Shown piece after piece: positions 7,701 to 15,804 of a stretch of DNA of 32,917 bases. The position numbers were made by a program, and so were the translations under genes. The notes beneath the pieces are model-generated. The model did no database searches. It saw only the letters and a program-made list of their open reading frames with translations, and had not been told where the DNA came from. Numbering within the stretch: position 1 is the stretch's first letter; the number at the start of each line of letters is the position of its first letter. The stretch is from Flemingiibacterium sp045632605 (GTDB lineage Bacteria; Bacillota; Clostridia; Oscillospirales; CAG-272), in the NCBI GenBank assembly GCA_045632605.1, contig JAZQXA010000073.1, positions 1 through 32,917 on the forward strand. Reading direction: 5' to 3'.

Positions 7701-10604
7701 AAGAGCTGTTCCGTCGTCAAGAGTGAATTCAATATCACTCTTCTTCATGCCGCTCGCAGAGTCAACAACAAGAATGAAGCCTCCGTTTGTCCAGCCGGTT
7801 GAAACCTTGACGCCTTCTGTTCTGCCGTCAATTGCGGCAAGTGCTTTACCGTCTACATATGCGTTAAGGTTTGCATAGTTGTTATCATTAATAATGTAAG
7901 GAAAATCTATGCCCCACAGCTGATACGTGCTCATTTCGAGCTTATCCATTCTGAATTCAGGGAGTCTGAAATCACCGGTAATATGCCAGATACCCTTTGC
8001 GATATAGTCATCATCACCGTTATATACAAATCCGTTGTTTCCTGATGCTGATGAGGGAATGCTAAGGTAATCTGTTTCGGCGAGAACTCTTACCTGTAAA
8101 TCGTTGGTTACAGCTATCTCCGGTTCGGTAGGTGCTCCGACTCTGTAGATTGATACGAGAGGAGTCCAACCCATACCGCCGCCGTTTTCAACGGTCATAC
8201 CGTGTTCAATAAGGTTTTCTCCGGTTTCATCACAGATGAGGGAGAAATTATCGATATCGTAAGAAAGAAAATCCCAAATATCGTATTCGATTAATTCAAG
8301 TGAAAGTCCGCCGTCTTTTCCTGCAGTTACTGTTGTGGTAACAGTTGTCCAATCATCGGTTGCTTTCATGATGCCCGAGGGAGTTCCGCCGTTAAGCTTT
8401 CCGCGGATACGTGTCGAAAAACCTTTTGCTTCAACTGTGTTTTCCCAGTCGGGCGACTTCACTGCACGAACATCGAATGTAAGTGTATAAGTTTTTCCGG
8501 CTGTAACAGACACATCGGGATCCTTATAAACTGCACCGTCGCCAGCAACGCCAAGACCGCTGACACTGATATACTCATTTTCAACAAGGTCAACCTTACT
8601 GATGTATTCGCCGTCTACGGTAATATATTCATCCGAATAAAGATGTGTAGCGGATTCAACGGTAAAGTTTCTGAATTCAAGCGCAGCTTCTTTTTCAAGC
8701 TCAAACACAAGATCGCTCATTTTGGCTGATTCAGTCAAAGCAATCATGAAGCTTATCGTTTTCCATGAGTTATCAAGAGTGGTTGTTCCGTTGTTAACTT
8801 CAACAGAAATTGCACCGTCTGTTGATTCAACGGCTTCGCCGTTAAGCTTGAGAGAAATTGCAGTGCGGTTATTATTTGCACTAAAAGTAGCATTGGATTC
8901 TTTTTTCCATGTAAATTTTGCACCGTCGAAGGTATTAATACGAACGTCAAGGCTTATGTTATATATACCAGCCTCAAGTGTTTCATCTCCGGTATATGCA
9001 AAAGAAACTGAATCTCTAAGGCGGTAGTATTCAGTTTCGGTTTCAACAACTGCCTTTGTGGTGGGAGTATGCCAAGGATTATATGAAACCCAACCGTCAG
9101 AGGTTTCGGCTGTGCCTTCAGCGATGAGCACCTCGCCGCTTTCCTTTTCGACAAGCTTGATGTCATCAATGTCATAAGGGATGATATCATAGTAGCCATG
9201 ATATCCGCTGCCCTCTTTAATTGACATTGAGAATGCGGAATCGACAGGAGTAAACTCCCATTCAAATGTATTCCAATCATCTCCGAATGCCACAAAGCCT
9301 ATACGGCGTCCAGCAACCGTGATCTCAACTTCTCTGATATATTCATTCTTATCCTGTCTTTGCTGATCAGCATAATATGTTGCCCAGTTTTCGGTCTCTG
9401 CCGCACGCATATTAACTGAAAGGACATATGTCTTTGCAGTGTCGAGAGCTATATCGCTCTGATAACGAAGCTCGTCATCAGGACTGTTAAGTCCTGTGAA
9501 ATGAATATACTCATTTTCAATGCCCTCTGCCTGCACGAAAAGTGCATTGCCGCTTTCGTCAGCAAAATTACCGAATGCTGCGGACTTTGTTACAGTGACA
9601 TTGGTGATGTCAATACCAAGCGAATTGTCAAGTTTGAAAGACAACGCGGCTGAATCGGTAGCCGTCTGTGCATCAACTTCGAAAGAAACTGTCTGCCATT
9701 CGTTATTTACCGCAAAGGTGTCTGTTCCTGAAACGGCGGCACCGTTTGAAGCAGTTACGGTAAGATTGCCGGAATTGTTATTTGTGTAATTGTATCCGGA
9801 GACAGTATATTTTTTGAAATCGTACTTTGTCATGCGAATATCTGCGCTGACAGTATATCTGCCGGCTTCGAGTTTTACGCCGGAAAGAACAGCTGCTTCG
9901 TCAGTTGCATGCATATATTCAGATTCAGTAATGATCTTTCCTTTTGCGCTGTTGGGCCACCAACAATTTGTGGCACCGACTACTACATCGCCATATTTGA
10001 TCATCTCTTCGCCAGTATATCCGAATTCATCAAGCTCAACAAGAGAAAAACCATAAATATCAAATGGGATAACATCTTCGAAATTTTTGCCTTCTCTAAA
10101 TTTGAACCAGGCAATTGTATCCGCTGTAGGCTTAATCAGTACAGTAGCTCTCTGCCATTCTGAAGTTGCAATAAGACGTTCATTGCCAATAATATTTCCC
10201 TCGCTGGCATATGTACTGATAAGATTAACATTTCCATATCCAAAAAGACGTAATTCTCTGATACCTTCTCCGGATGTTGAATCGGTTATGGGCCAATTCT
10301 CCGTCTGGGCACAACGATACCAAAAAGATAGTCTATATTCGTGTCCTTTAAGCATTATCGTATTCTTATCTTCATAGATAACACCATCTTCAAAATAGTC
10401 GATATTATAAACATGCAGATACTGATAAGTGTCTCCGTCGCCTAAAACATCGTCAACCTCAGTCACATTGCTTGACCACGAGGCGGCAGCAAGCGGATCA
10501 ACTGCTGTATTTACTGCAGCAGATTCGTTTGCACCTGCAATTATCGGAAGTCCCGAAACTGCAAGTGTTCCTGCGAGGAGCATTGCCAAAATTCGTTTTT
10601 TCAT
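4791..10604 (-). CDS. Giant secreted protein of repeated jelly-roll carbohydrate-binding-like modules
   Basis: The product is 1937 residues from the ATG of MKKRILAML, chosen because AAGGAG lies nine bases upstream; a nearer ATG abuts the binding site. After a signal peptide (to about residue 27) I see five repeats of a two-module unit. Module A (about 60-190, 365-495, 675-800, 1008-1145, 1362-1482) runs from a YI-V or YL-V strand through AGKTYTLSF-like and WENT/NWP-like segments to PFDIDDFSLVE...TG-NL. Module B follows each A (about 205-340, 500-650, 810-975, 1150-1300, 1490-1640) with LEPGKYYITGKFR- and FKNI-like segments. Two shorter modules end the protein (about 1650-1780 and 1790-1937). 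No catalytic motif, membrane anchor or sortase signal is visible. The likely role is multivalent binding of an extracellular glycan; the partner enzyme may be the secreted barrel protein encoded next. Confidence 0.7.
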   Translation of the reverse strand: MKKRILAMLLAGTLAVSGLPIIAGANESAAVNTAVDPLAAASWSSNVTEVDDVLGDGDTYQYLHVYNIDYFEDGVIYEDKNTIMLKGHEYRLSFWYRCAQTENWPITDSTSGEGIRELRLFGYGNVNLISTYASEGNIIGNERLIATSEWQRATVLIKPTADTIAWFKFREGKNFEDVIPFDIYGFSLVELDEFGYTGEEMIKYGDVVVGATNCWWPNSAKGKIITESEYMHATDEAAVLSGVKLEAGRYTVSADIRMTKYDFKKYTVSGYNYTNNNSGNLTVTASNGAAVSGTDTFAVNNEWQTVSFEVDAQTATDSAALSFKLDNSLGIDITNVTVTKSAAFGNFADESGNALFVQAEGIENEYIHFTGLNSPDDELRYQSDIALDTAKTYVLSVNMRAAETENWATYYADQQRQDKNEYIREVEITVAGRRIGFVAFGDDWNTFEWEFTPVDSAFSMSIKEGSGYHGYYDIIPYDIDDIKLVEKESGEVLIAEGTAETSDGWVSYNPWHTPTTKAVVETETEYYRLRDSVSFAYTGDETLEAGIYNISLDVRINTFDGAKFTWKKESNATFSANNNRTAISLKLNGEAVESTDGAISVEVNNGTTTLDNSWKTISFMIALTESAKMSDLVFELEKEAALEFRNFTVESATHLYSDEYITVDGEYISKVDLVENEYISVSGLGVAGDGAVYKDPDVSVTAGKTYTLTFDVRAVKSPDWENTVEAKGFSTRIRGKLNGGTPSGIMKATDDWTTVTTTVTAGKDGGLSLELIEYDIWDFLSYDIDNFSLICDETGENLIEHGMTVENGGGMGWTPLVSIYRVGAPTEPEIAVTNDLQVRVLAETDYLSIPSSASGNNGFVYNGDDDYIAKGIWHITGDFRLPEFRMDKLEMSTYQLWGIDFPYIINDNNYANLNAYVDGKALAAIDGRTEGVKVSTGWTNGGFILVVDSASGMKKSDIEFTLDDGTALDFKNIVYTPVDDLYLENFTNGEGTPISIINAALNTETGEIGNFDNSYVRIYNITYAPNGANLKDSSVTLEEGTTYELSFWARSMQVVNWPVKPDASSTRQLYVSQIASAGKRIGIINLYEDWRKYDITFTSDYTTSLGFSFADGNSFNDIVPFDIDGMTLYALDAETGDPVGNNLMTVSENIGKMGWSASSVSLAQLSDTEFYRAAPPSDTSANTSIIIDSDEILEPGKYYITGKFRIGDPIDFNKIEMTPNLVSKLVSDSNTAMISASLTNNGLPLLTLSEKSEVSITPYTWTEVVFVLDTAVPIDMNTIKFEVDENIQLDFVDVNIELVERKISLSDVNNGFIVTLLMLKDLNKYNGYSESDIAIDRDWVISGPKATIIKTGTADSASNSYISVSSRQSSDTGAVYNNNAAIFSAGKQYQVSFNARTINATKEGAPLIWGLRVIASDGTTLSQNVKLSEEWSKLSFKFTAKTDATIAITLKGASGEEHFYPFDVDDFSIIELETGNDLAVKGTSLYNGKYSAGWSVVNYGDKTASLRLVSENNYFSANISGGITYQPKEKVILEPGQYYLSGKFRVTSMEYEKLELDKSNPGIYGHIVTADNNVVGISAYFGDTQLKLADGATKVNAGTAWTTVKFPFGLTEATDVSGLKFVSDTDVTIFLDDFKIAAANGDNPIADAVSEDGLANWSVANQTLEYKVDVDGTKYLAARNITNNRVGFTYKPEFMLETGSYLLRIDARTANEGETGHLRVIAYDTYHSILINNEWNTIEIPLIIKSPMDLEFKISGAPIATSIQDYDIANITLINVVDTLPANVEFFERGNFNDPETALEGVEYWQVTPESITYNEDGGFLRIVGRTKEYGGVIVNTGITVYPGATYKVSYDIRCSNEGEAMVARAYVDDKALNISGEGFENSKFMYEITDEWRHVEAEYIPGDMVEFSIRISGGMDPIRDLCDFDIDNLSIVKIEK

Positions 10605-10649
10605 AAGTTTCATCTCCTTATTTTATTTTCGGTAAATAACCGCATAGTA

Positions 10650-10678
10650 ATTATATCATACTTTAATAAGTTTGAAAA
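10650..10678 (-). promoter_or_regulatory. Promoter of the leftward carbohydrate-binding operon
   Basis: On the minus strand TTTTCA (10673-10678), a 17-base spacer and TATAAT (10650-10655) stand about 45 bases before the start codon. The -10 box is preceded by TGA, giving an extended -10 that offsets the weak -35. It is the only clear promoter upstream of the genes at 119-10604, so the whole run may depend on it. Confidence 0.65.
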
Positions 10679-10689
10679 GTACATAAAAC

Positions 10690-10880
10690 ACTCAATTTTT
10701 ACTGGCAAAATGTAGTATTATTTCACTTGTAATTTTAATTCGGTCACTACCAAGTTTATGGATATTGCTTAATTATTATTTTATCATGAATTTAAATCCG
10801 TGTACATAATTTTTGATGCCATATTTTTTAGCGAATTTCCGTTTTTTGAATGTGAGCAACAGAAATTTTTACCTCTGCGA
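10690..10880. other. AT-rich divergent intergenic DNA, no gene seen
   Basis: The space between the giant secreted protein and hisS is 344 bases long. Apart from the two promoters at its ends I see no reading frame with a ribosome binding site, no strong hairpin and no tandem repeat. It may hold operator sites that I cannot recognise. Confidence 0.5.
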
Positions 10881-10887
10881 TAAATGC

Positions 10888-10916
10888 TTGACAAATTACG
10901 ATTAATGGTATATAAT
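10888..10916 (+). promoter_or_regulatory. hisS promoter
   Basis: Perfect TTGACA (10888-10893) and TATAAT (10911-10916) hexamers are separated by 17 bases. Transcription would start near 10923, leaving a leader of only about 26 bases, so there is no room for a T-box element of the kind that often controls aminoacyl-tRNA synthetase genes in Firmicutes. Confidence 0.85.
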
Positions 10917-10948
10917 GTATACATATTTATTTCTGAAAGGACAATACA

Positions 10949-12190
10949 ATGAAAATAACTCCCGTTAAAGGTACCGCGGATTATCTCCCCTCAGAAGTCC
11001 TCGTTCGCGATTACCTGCAGTCAACCATTCTTGAAACCTACCGTTCCGCCGGTTTTGAGCGCATCACCACTCCTATAATCGAAGATATTGAAAATCTCGA
11101 TAAATCTGACGGCGGCGAAAATCTTAATCTTATTTTTAAGATAATGAAACGCGGCGAAAAGCTTGATGAAGCGCTTGCTTCCGGCAAAGAAAAGGAAATC
11201 GCCGATATGGGTCTGCGTTATGACCTCACGCTTCCCCTCACCCGTTACTACGCAAACAACCGTGCAAAGCTTCCGACTCCTTTTAAGGTTATTCAGATAG
11301 ACAAGGTTTATCGCGCAGAACGTCCGCAGAAAGGCCGTATGCGCGAATTTATGCAGTGCGATATCGACATAATCGGAAGCGATTCTTACACCGCAGAGGT
11401 CGAACTTATCGGCACTACTGCAAAAGCACTTCTTAATATCGGATTCGATAACTTCAACATTCGTATAAATGACCGCCGTCTGCTTAAAGCAATCATCATG
11501 AGCGCAGGATTTTCTGAAGCGGACTGCGATTCGGTTTGTATCTCACTCGACAAGCTCGATAAAATTGATGTTGATGGCGTTCGTGCCGAGCTCTGCGAAA
11601 AGGGCTTCGATTCTGCAAATGTGGACAAGCTCATGGCCGGAATTGCTACCAAGCCGTTTACACTTGACACAGCCGCTTCAATATGCGGCGAGCTCGACTG
11701 CATCACAAATCTCCGCCGCATTATGGAGCTTGCAAATTCCCTTTCCGGCAGAAAATATTCCGTTGATTACGATATGACGCTCGTTCGCGGTCAGGGTTAT
11801 TATACCGGTACTGTTTTTGAAATTTCCTCACCGGAATTCCGTGGTGCAATCGGCGGTGGCGGACGTTACGACAACCTTATCGGAAAGTTCCTCGGCGAAA
11901 ACATTCCGGCTGTCGGTTTTTCAATCGGATTTGAGCGTATTTCCGGTATTCTGCTTGATAAGAAATACACCATCCCCGGTTCAAAGCCTCGCATGGCTCT
12001 GATTTACAACGAAGAAAACTTCCCTGCCGCACTCGCACACGCCGACGAGCTTCGCAAGGAATACAATGTAACTCTCGTTGAGGAGATAAAGAAACTTGGA
12101 AAGCTCTTTGCCCGTCTTGAGGAAAACGGTTATGCCGGATGCATAATTGAGGGAAAGAACGAAATTAAATGGTTTAACGAAGCTAACTGA
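10949..12190 (+). CDS. hisS: Histidine--tRNA ligase
   Basis: The 413-residue enzyme charges tRNA-His with histidine in the cytoplasm. It shows the class II core: motif 2 as VYRAERPQKGRMREFMQCDI (about residues 120-140), the histidine-specific block LVRGQGYYTGTVFE (about 278-291), GGGGRYDNLIG, and motif 3 as VGFSIGFERI (about 322-331), followed by a short C-terminal anticodon-binding domain. Length is normal for the family (about 420). The intact motif 2 and the arginine of LVRG argue against the catalytically inactive HisZ subunit; the residues after LVRG are QG instead of the common LD or MG, a mild variant. The start has GAAAGGA eight bases upstream. It is transcribed alone from a consensus promoter and ends at a strong terminator. 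Confidence 0.93.
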   Translation: MKITPVKGTADYLPSEVLVRDYLQSTILETYRSAGFERITTPIIEDIENLDKSDGGENLNLIFKIMKRGEKLDEALASGKEKEIADMGLRYDLTLPLTRYYANNRAKLPTPFKVIQIDKVYRAERPQKGRMREFMQCDIDIIGSDSYTAEVELIGTTAKALLNIGFDNFNIRINDRRLLKAIIMSAGFSEADCDSVCISLDKLDKIDVDGVRAELCEKGFDSANVDKLMAGIATKPFTLDTAASICGELDCITNLRRIMELANSLSGRKYSVDYDMTLVRGQGYYTGTVFEISSPEFRGAIGGGGRYDNLIGKFLGENIPAVGFSIGFERISGILLDKKYTIPGSKPRMALIYNEENFPAALAHADELRKEYNVTLVEEIKKLGKLFARLEENGYAGCIIEGKNEIKWFNEAN

Positions 12191-12200
12191 ATATAAGTTT

Positions 12201-12231
12201 TCGACTGCCGCAGAACGGCAGTCGATTTTTT
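12201..12231 (+). terminator. hisS terminator
   Basis: TCGACTGCCG (12201-12210) and CGGCAGTCGA (12216-12225) form a ten-base-pair stem with a CAGAA loop, followed by TTTTTT. It begins eleven bases after the hisS stop codon. Confidence 0.93.
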
Positions 12232-12236
12232 ATATA

Positions 12237-12271
12237 AAAAATCCCCCGAAAGCCATAAGACTCTCGGGGGC
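12237..12271 (-). terminator. Terminator for the leftward third barrel paralogue
   Basis: On the minus strand GCCCCCGA pairs with the TCGGGGG-type arm at 12243-12249 and is followed by ATTTTTT. It lies about 155 bases beyond the stop of the gene at 12428 and back-to-back with the hisS terminator, so the two convergent units are insulated from each other. Confidence 0.8.
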
Positions 12272-12427
12272 TGGAAGAAAGAATTTAGAAAAAACTTTTC
12301 AACGCAGAATAAATCTGTATTAAAAATTTATTCTATAATATATTTTATCAGATTTTCTGCAAAATACAATTCCAAAATTGCTATTTATATGTCTTTTGTC
12401 TGAAAATGTCGGCTTTATTTTTATGTA

Positions 12428-13960
12428 TTATATTTCAGATGTTTTAACATAAATTTCAACATATACTGCCTTTGTCAGCTCTTTGACTATAACATACGGG
12501 CACATATTCGCTCTGTGGGCAGTTTTGGGTATTGAATAGGAAAGTAATTTTCCGCCTCTATGCCAGCGTGGGTCATCCTCCGCTCCGATATATTCGCAAG
12601 GCTCGGAATTTACAAAGACTCTCGGGATATCAGCAAGTGCCTTTTCTGTATCATCAAATCCGATTCGTATGGTAAGCTCAGCATCTTCCGGAATATCTCC
12701 CACAAATATCTTGAACGATGCATCGCGGTCGAATACGACAGGAAGCTGGTCGTAGCCTCGCTTACGCTTCCACATCGGAAGTGTATCTTTTATCGAAATG
12801 ATATAGCGGCGATTCATTTTATTTACAGTATCAGGGTCACCAAGCTGATTTATAACCGACCAATACATTTGCCTTTCGCCAACGTTGGCATTTGGATCTG
12901 TTGAAAGCCCGGAATCGCGGTCAAAGTCGCCATCCCTTATCGAATGGAAATAGTTATAGAAATACACATAATCCGCCCCTTGTGCATATGCGCTTGCCGC
13001 ACAAGCGGCAAATGTTTCCATGTTGGGAATTATTGCTTCATGGAAAATGTGGGGACGAATATTCATTTCAATACACGCAGCAAGTTTTACGTCATAGGGC
13101 TGAAGCAGTGTCTTCCACAGCTTTATAGGCATATCTGTATCGTTTGACTCAAAGCGTCCGGCAAGGGTTATAAGATCAACAATTCCCTCCTGAACCCACT
13201 GGAGCACATTGAAGCCAAAGTCGAAGCAAAGCTGTATATCGGGAACTACGCGGACACCAAATTTTATTTCATGACCATATTTTTTCTCATATTTGTGTAT
13301 AATTGAATCGACATCGCGGATAAACTGATTCATAATCTCAACGCCTTCATACTCATAGCCTTGAGCGAAGCAATACATCTCCCTCTGCCAGTCAAGCTCA
13401 ATGCCATACGCATCGTATCTGTCGAGGCACTCGTCAATAAAATCGAGATTGTATTTTCGTACTATTTCATAAGTGAAATCGAAGCCTCTGTCAGCATTAA
13501 ACTGAATAAATTCCGGATGGAATTTCACTCGCTGTACTTCGGGATGTTCGTGGTAAAAATCTGTCAGACAAGCGCATGCATCACGGTCGCGAAAATGAAC
13601 ATCATTCATGCGGACGGTAATCCACGGATTTATTCCCGCTTCACGGAAGCCGGCTATCTGCTCTGTTATATGATCGGTACCAAGCACCTCAAATACATGA
13701 TGTGCTCCCTTGCATACATTATCACTGCTATAGTCAACCTCTATACCGTTTTCAATTTTCTGATAATACTTATCCAGTGCGCTTGTTCGTGTTTTAGAGG
13801 GGAAAACCGCAATGGAATCGCACATATCAAGAAAATAGTCGGTTACCTGCGTTCCGGCAAAACGGATAGGAAATTTTCTGATTTGCTCTGCAGTCATGGG
13901 CTGTGTTCCCGCCTCATTCAAAATTCCGTGCAGGTCTCTGTTTATTATTATACCTTTCAT
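12428..13960 (-). CDS. Cytoplasmic TIM-barrel glycosidase-like protein, paralogue 3
   Basis: The 510-residue product has no signal peptide and begins MKGIIINRDLHG, matching the starts of the catalytic cores of the other two paralogues. It keeps INPWITVRMNDVH, YDAYGIELDWQREM (about residues 178-191), VQEGIVDLITLAGRFESND, AYAQGADYVYFYNYFH and the C-terminal beta-sandwich, and is closer to paralogue 1 than to the secreted one. It is probably an intracellular carbohydrate-active enzyme of unknown substrate. It has its own promoter and terminator. The ATG has no good adjacent ribosome binding site: AAAGGA is about 35 bases upstream, separated by a possible TTACAC/GTGTAA hairpin. No other in-frame start exists between the upstream stop and this ATG. 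Confidence 0.62.
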   Translation of the reverse strand: MKGIIINRDLHGILNEAGTQPMTAEQIRKFPIRFAGTQVTDYFLDMCDSIAVFPSKTRTSALDKYYQKIENGIEVDYSSDNVCKGAHHVFEVLGTDHITEQIAGFREAGINPWITVRMNDVHFRDRDACACLTDFYHEHPEVQRVKFHPEFIQFNADRGFDFTYEIVRKYNLDFIDECLDRYDAYGIELDWQREMYCFAQGYEYEGVEIMNQFIRDVDSIIHKYEKKYGHEIKFGVRVVPDIQLCFDFGFNVLQWVQEGIVDLITLAGRFESNDTDMPIKLWKTLLQPYDVKLAACIEMNIRPHIFHEAIIPNMETFAACAASAYAQGADYVYFYNYFHSIRDGDFDRDSGLSTDPNANVGERQMYWSVINQLGDPDTVNKMNRRYIISIKDTLPMWKRKRGYDQLPVVFDRDASFKIFVGDIPEDAELTIRIGFDDTEKALADIPRVFVNSEPCEYIGAEDDPRWHRGGKLLSYSIPKTAHRANMCPYVIVKELTKAVYVEIYVKTSEI

Positions 13961-14016
13961 GATAATTACACCAATGCTTTATAAAGTGTAAAGCTTCCTT
14001 TCAGCAAAAATTATAT

Positions 14017-14071
14017 GCAGCTATGGCAATTTAACTACTATCATAATAGCATGTTTTTCTTTTCCTGTCAA
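14017..14071 (-). promoter_or_regulatory. Promoter with operator-like inverted repeat, third barrel paralogue
   Basis: TTGACA (14066-14071), a 17-base spacer and TATTAT (14043-14048) form the promoter. Four bases after the -10, GTAGTTA (14032-14038) and TAGCTGC (14017-14023) form a seven-pair inverted repeat around an eight-base loop. The same element at the same spacing occurs at the two solute-binding protein promoters, with the third pair changed from G-C to A-T on both arms. Confidence 0.7.
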
Positions 14072-14095
14072 TACCAATTATTATTTTTTCCATAC

Positions 14096-14130
14096 AAAAA
14101 CCGACTGCAAAAATAATGCAATCGGTTTTT
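14096..14130 (-). terminator. Terminator of solute-binding protein 1
   Basis: AAAAACCGACTGC (14096-14108) pairs with GCAATCGGTTTTT (14118-14130) over 13 pairs with one G-U. The A and T ends make it usable in both directions, but it lies just 14 bases after the stop of the leftward lipoprotein gene. Confidence 0.88.
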
Positions 14131-14144
14131 ATAAAATTTATAGA

Positions 14145-15596
14145 TTATTCGTCATTACCAAGCGCCGCAATGTCATTGTTGAACTGCGCAATTGCTGCCT
14201 CTGATGCAGGCTGGTATTTAGCGAGGTGAGATGAAAATGCTCCTGCACCGGAACCGTACATTATGAGGAAATGCGGTGTAAAGAACAGCTTATTCATATC
14301 ACCAAAACCAAAATAGTTAACGCCGGCGTTGTATGCGACACCGTCAAAGATGATGTCAAGCATTTGTTTTGATTCGGGGTCACGTGTAAGCTTTTCTCCA
14401 AGCATAAGATCGTAATAAGCGTATCTAACGTCTTCACTGTAGTATGAAAGAAGCTCGATAACCTTTCCAACCATGTCTGTATTCTGAACAGTCTTGGGAA
14501 CACACATGAGTCCCGACCAGTCGTTAGTACAATATCCATCCTGAGTATTATCAAGCATAGGATACGGAAGTACACCAAACTCAAGGTCAACATCGCGCAG
14601 TGAATAGAGGAATGCAATATTTGATATGCTGAAAAGTGATCTGCCCTTTGAAATATCCACATATTTATCATCGTCGATGTTTTCCTCTATCGCTCCGGAA
14701 CCGCTATATTGGAATACAAGGGTGTCTGAACCACCAAGAAGCGCATCAAGCTTATCTACCATTTGATATGCACGCTCATTATCAAATGCAAACTCAAATT
14801 CGCCTTCAGCATTTCGTGTTACAAGATCAACCTCACTTGAGAATATGAATGAGTTACAGAACCAGTCAAACGGTGTTGTCAAACCGTATGTATCCAAATA
14901 TGTCCATTTTCCGTCGCCGTCATCTCTTGTCGCCTTATTCATAAGCTCCATCATCTTATCGATAGTCCACTCGCCGTCAAGAACAAGCTGATATGGATCT
15001 TCGAGATTAAGTTCTTCAATCATTTCCTTGTTAAAGAGAATGCAGTTGGGGTCGGAAAGCATATAGTCTGAAACAGCATAATAATTGTGGCCGCCAACGT
15101 TGAGTGCATCAAATGCTTGCTGATTCCACCACTCTGCGCTCATATCAATATATTCGAAGTTATTGAAATCATAGAGCAACTTTTCTGTAATCATTGCAGA
15201 AAGGCCGGCAATACAGTGAGTAAGGAAAAGATGATATGTATCGTCACCGGTCATAACAAGTTCCTGCATCTTTGTGCGGACATCCTGAATTGTACCTGTC
15301 AAGGAATATCCGATATCAACACCAAGATGCTCTTCTACAGCAAGTTCCCGCTCATAAAGCGCTTTTGTCATTGCGTCAGTTCCCGCATCATCAGCAAAGA
15401 AATATCTCTGATACATACCGAAATCGGGCGCATAGATATTGAACGGAAGGTTATAATTAGCTGCTTCAATTCCTGCTGGCTTTTCGTCGGCATTGTTTGT
15501 GCCGCCATTGTTGTCATTGTTGCCATTATCTCCGCAGGCAACGAGCGACGTCAACATTGCTACGGCCAGCAATGCTGAAAGAATACGCTTTTTCAT
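14145..15596 (-). CDS. Extracellular solute-binding lipoprotein 1 (sugar ABC transporter type)
   Basis: The 483-residue product has a lipoprotein signal ending in LTSLVACG (cysteine at about residue 21), so it should be anchored to the outer face of the membrane. After a short acidic and Asn-rich linker comes a two-lobed binding-protein body with AEWWNQQAFDALNVGGHNYY, PNCILFNKEMIEEL and ILPYPMLD/GLMCVPKT-like segments, typical of family 1 extracellular solute-binding proteins for sugars. No permease or ATPase gene is nearby, so it must use transport partners encoded elsewhere. AGAGGAG lies seven bases before the ATG. It is about as long as, and very similar to, the next gene upstream. It has its own consensus promoter with an inverted repeat and its own terminator. 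Ligand unknown. Confidence 0.82.
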   Translation of the reverse strand: MKKRILSALLAVAMLTSLVACGDNGNNDNNGGTNNADEKPAGIEAANYNLPFNIYAPDFGMYQRYFFADDAGTDAMTKALYERELAVEEHLGVDIGYSLTGTIQDVRTKMQELVMTGDDTYHLFLTHCIAGLSAMITEKLLYDFNNFEYIDMSAEWWNQQAFDALNVGGHNYYAVSDYMLSDPNCILFNKEMIEELNLEDPYQLVLDGEWTIDKMMELMNKATRDDGDGKWTYLDTYGLTTPFDWFCNSFIFSSEVDLVTRNAEGEFEFAFDNERAYQMVDKLDALLGGSDTLVFQYSGSGAIEENIDDDKYVDISKGRSLFSISNIAFLYSLRDVDLEFGVLPYPMLDNTQDGYCTNDWSGLMCVPKTVQNTDMVGKVIELLSYYSEDVRYAYYDLMLGEKLTRDPESKQMLDIIFDGVAYNAGVNYFGFGDMNKLFFTPHFLIMYGSGAGAFSSHLAKYQPASEAAIAQFNNDIAALGNDE

Positions 15597-15625
15597 GTTT
15601 ATCTCCTCTTCATATCAAAAAAATT

Positions 15626-15679
15626 GCGGTTTTTATAAAAAACCACTATAATTATAGCAAACGCAGTAAATTTTGTCAA
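15626..15679 (-). promoter_or_regulatory. Promoter with operator-like inverted repeat, solute-binding protein 1
   Basis: Perfect TTGACA (15674-15679), 17-base spacer and TATAAT (15651-15656). Four bases downstream, GTGGTTTTT (15638-15646) and AAAAACCGC (15626-15634) form nine pairs (one G-T) around a three-base loop. Position and core match the elements at 14017 and 17283. Confidence 0.8.
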
Positions 15680-15762
15680 TACAGTTAATTCAAAAAAAAT
15701 TATTGTTCTCAGTAAGCACAAGTTTCATGAAATTATTGATTTTATATTGATACATAAGAAAG

Positions 15763-15785
15763 CCGACTGCACACAGTACAGTCGG
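15763..15785 (-). terminator. Probable terminator of solute-binding protein 2
   Basis: CCGACTG (15763-15769) and CAGTCGG (15779-15785) form a seven-pair stem, followed on the minus strand by CTTTCTTATG. The T-run is imperfect, so termination may be partial. It begins 20 bases after the stop codon. Confidence 0.7.
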
Positions 15786-15804
15786 TCAAGTAAATTCTTA
15801 TATA

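Noticed and set aside
10920..10948. T-box riboswitch for hisS
   Set aside because: The consensus promoter leaves a leader of only about 26 bases, too short for a T-box.
11782..11823. hisS product as a HisZ-type or inactive paralogue because of LVRGQGYY
   Set aside because: Motif 2, the LVRG arginine and motif 3 are intact and an anticodon domain is present; similar G-YYTG variants occur in Clostridial enzymes.
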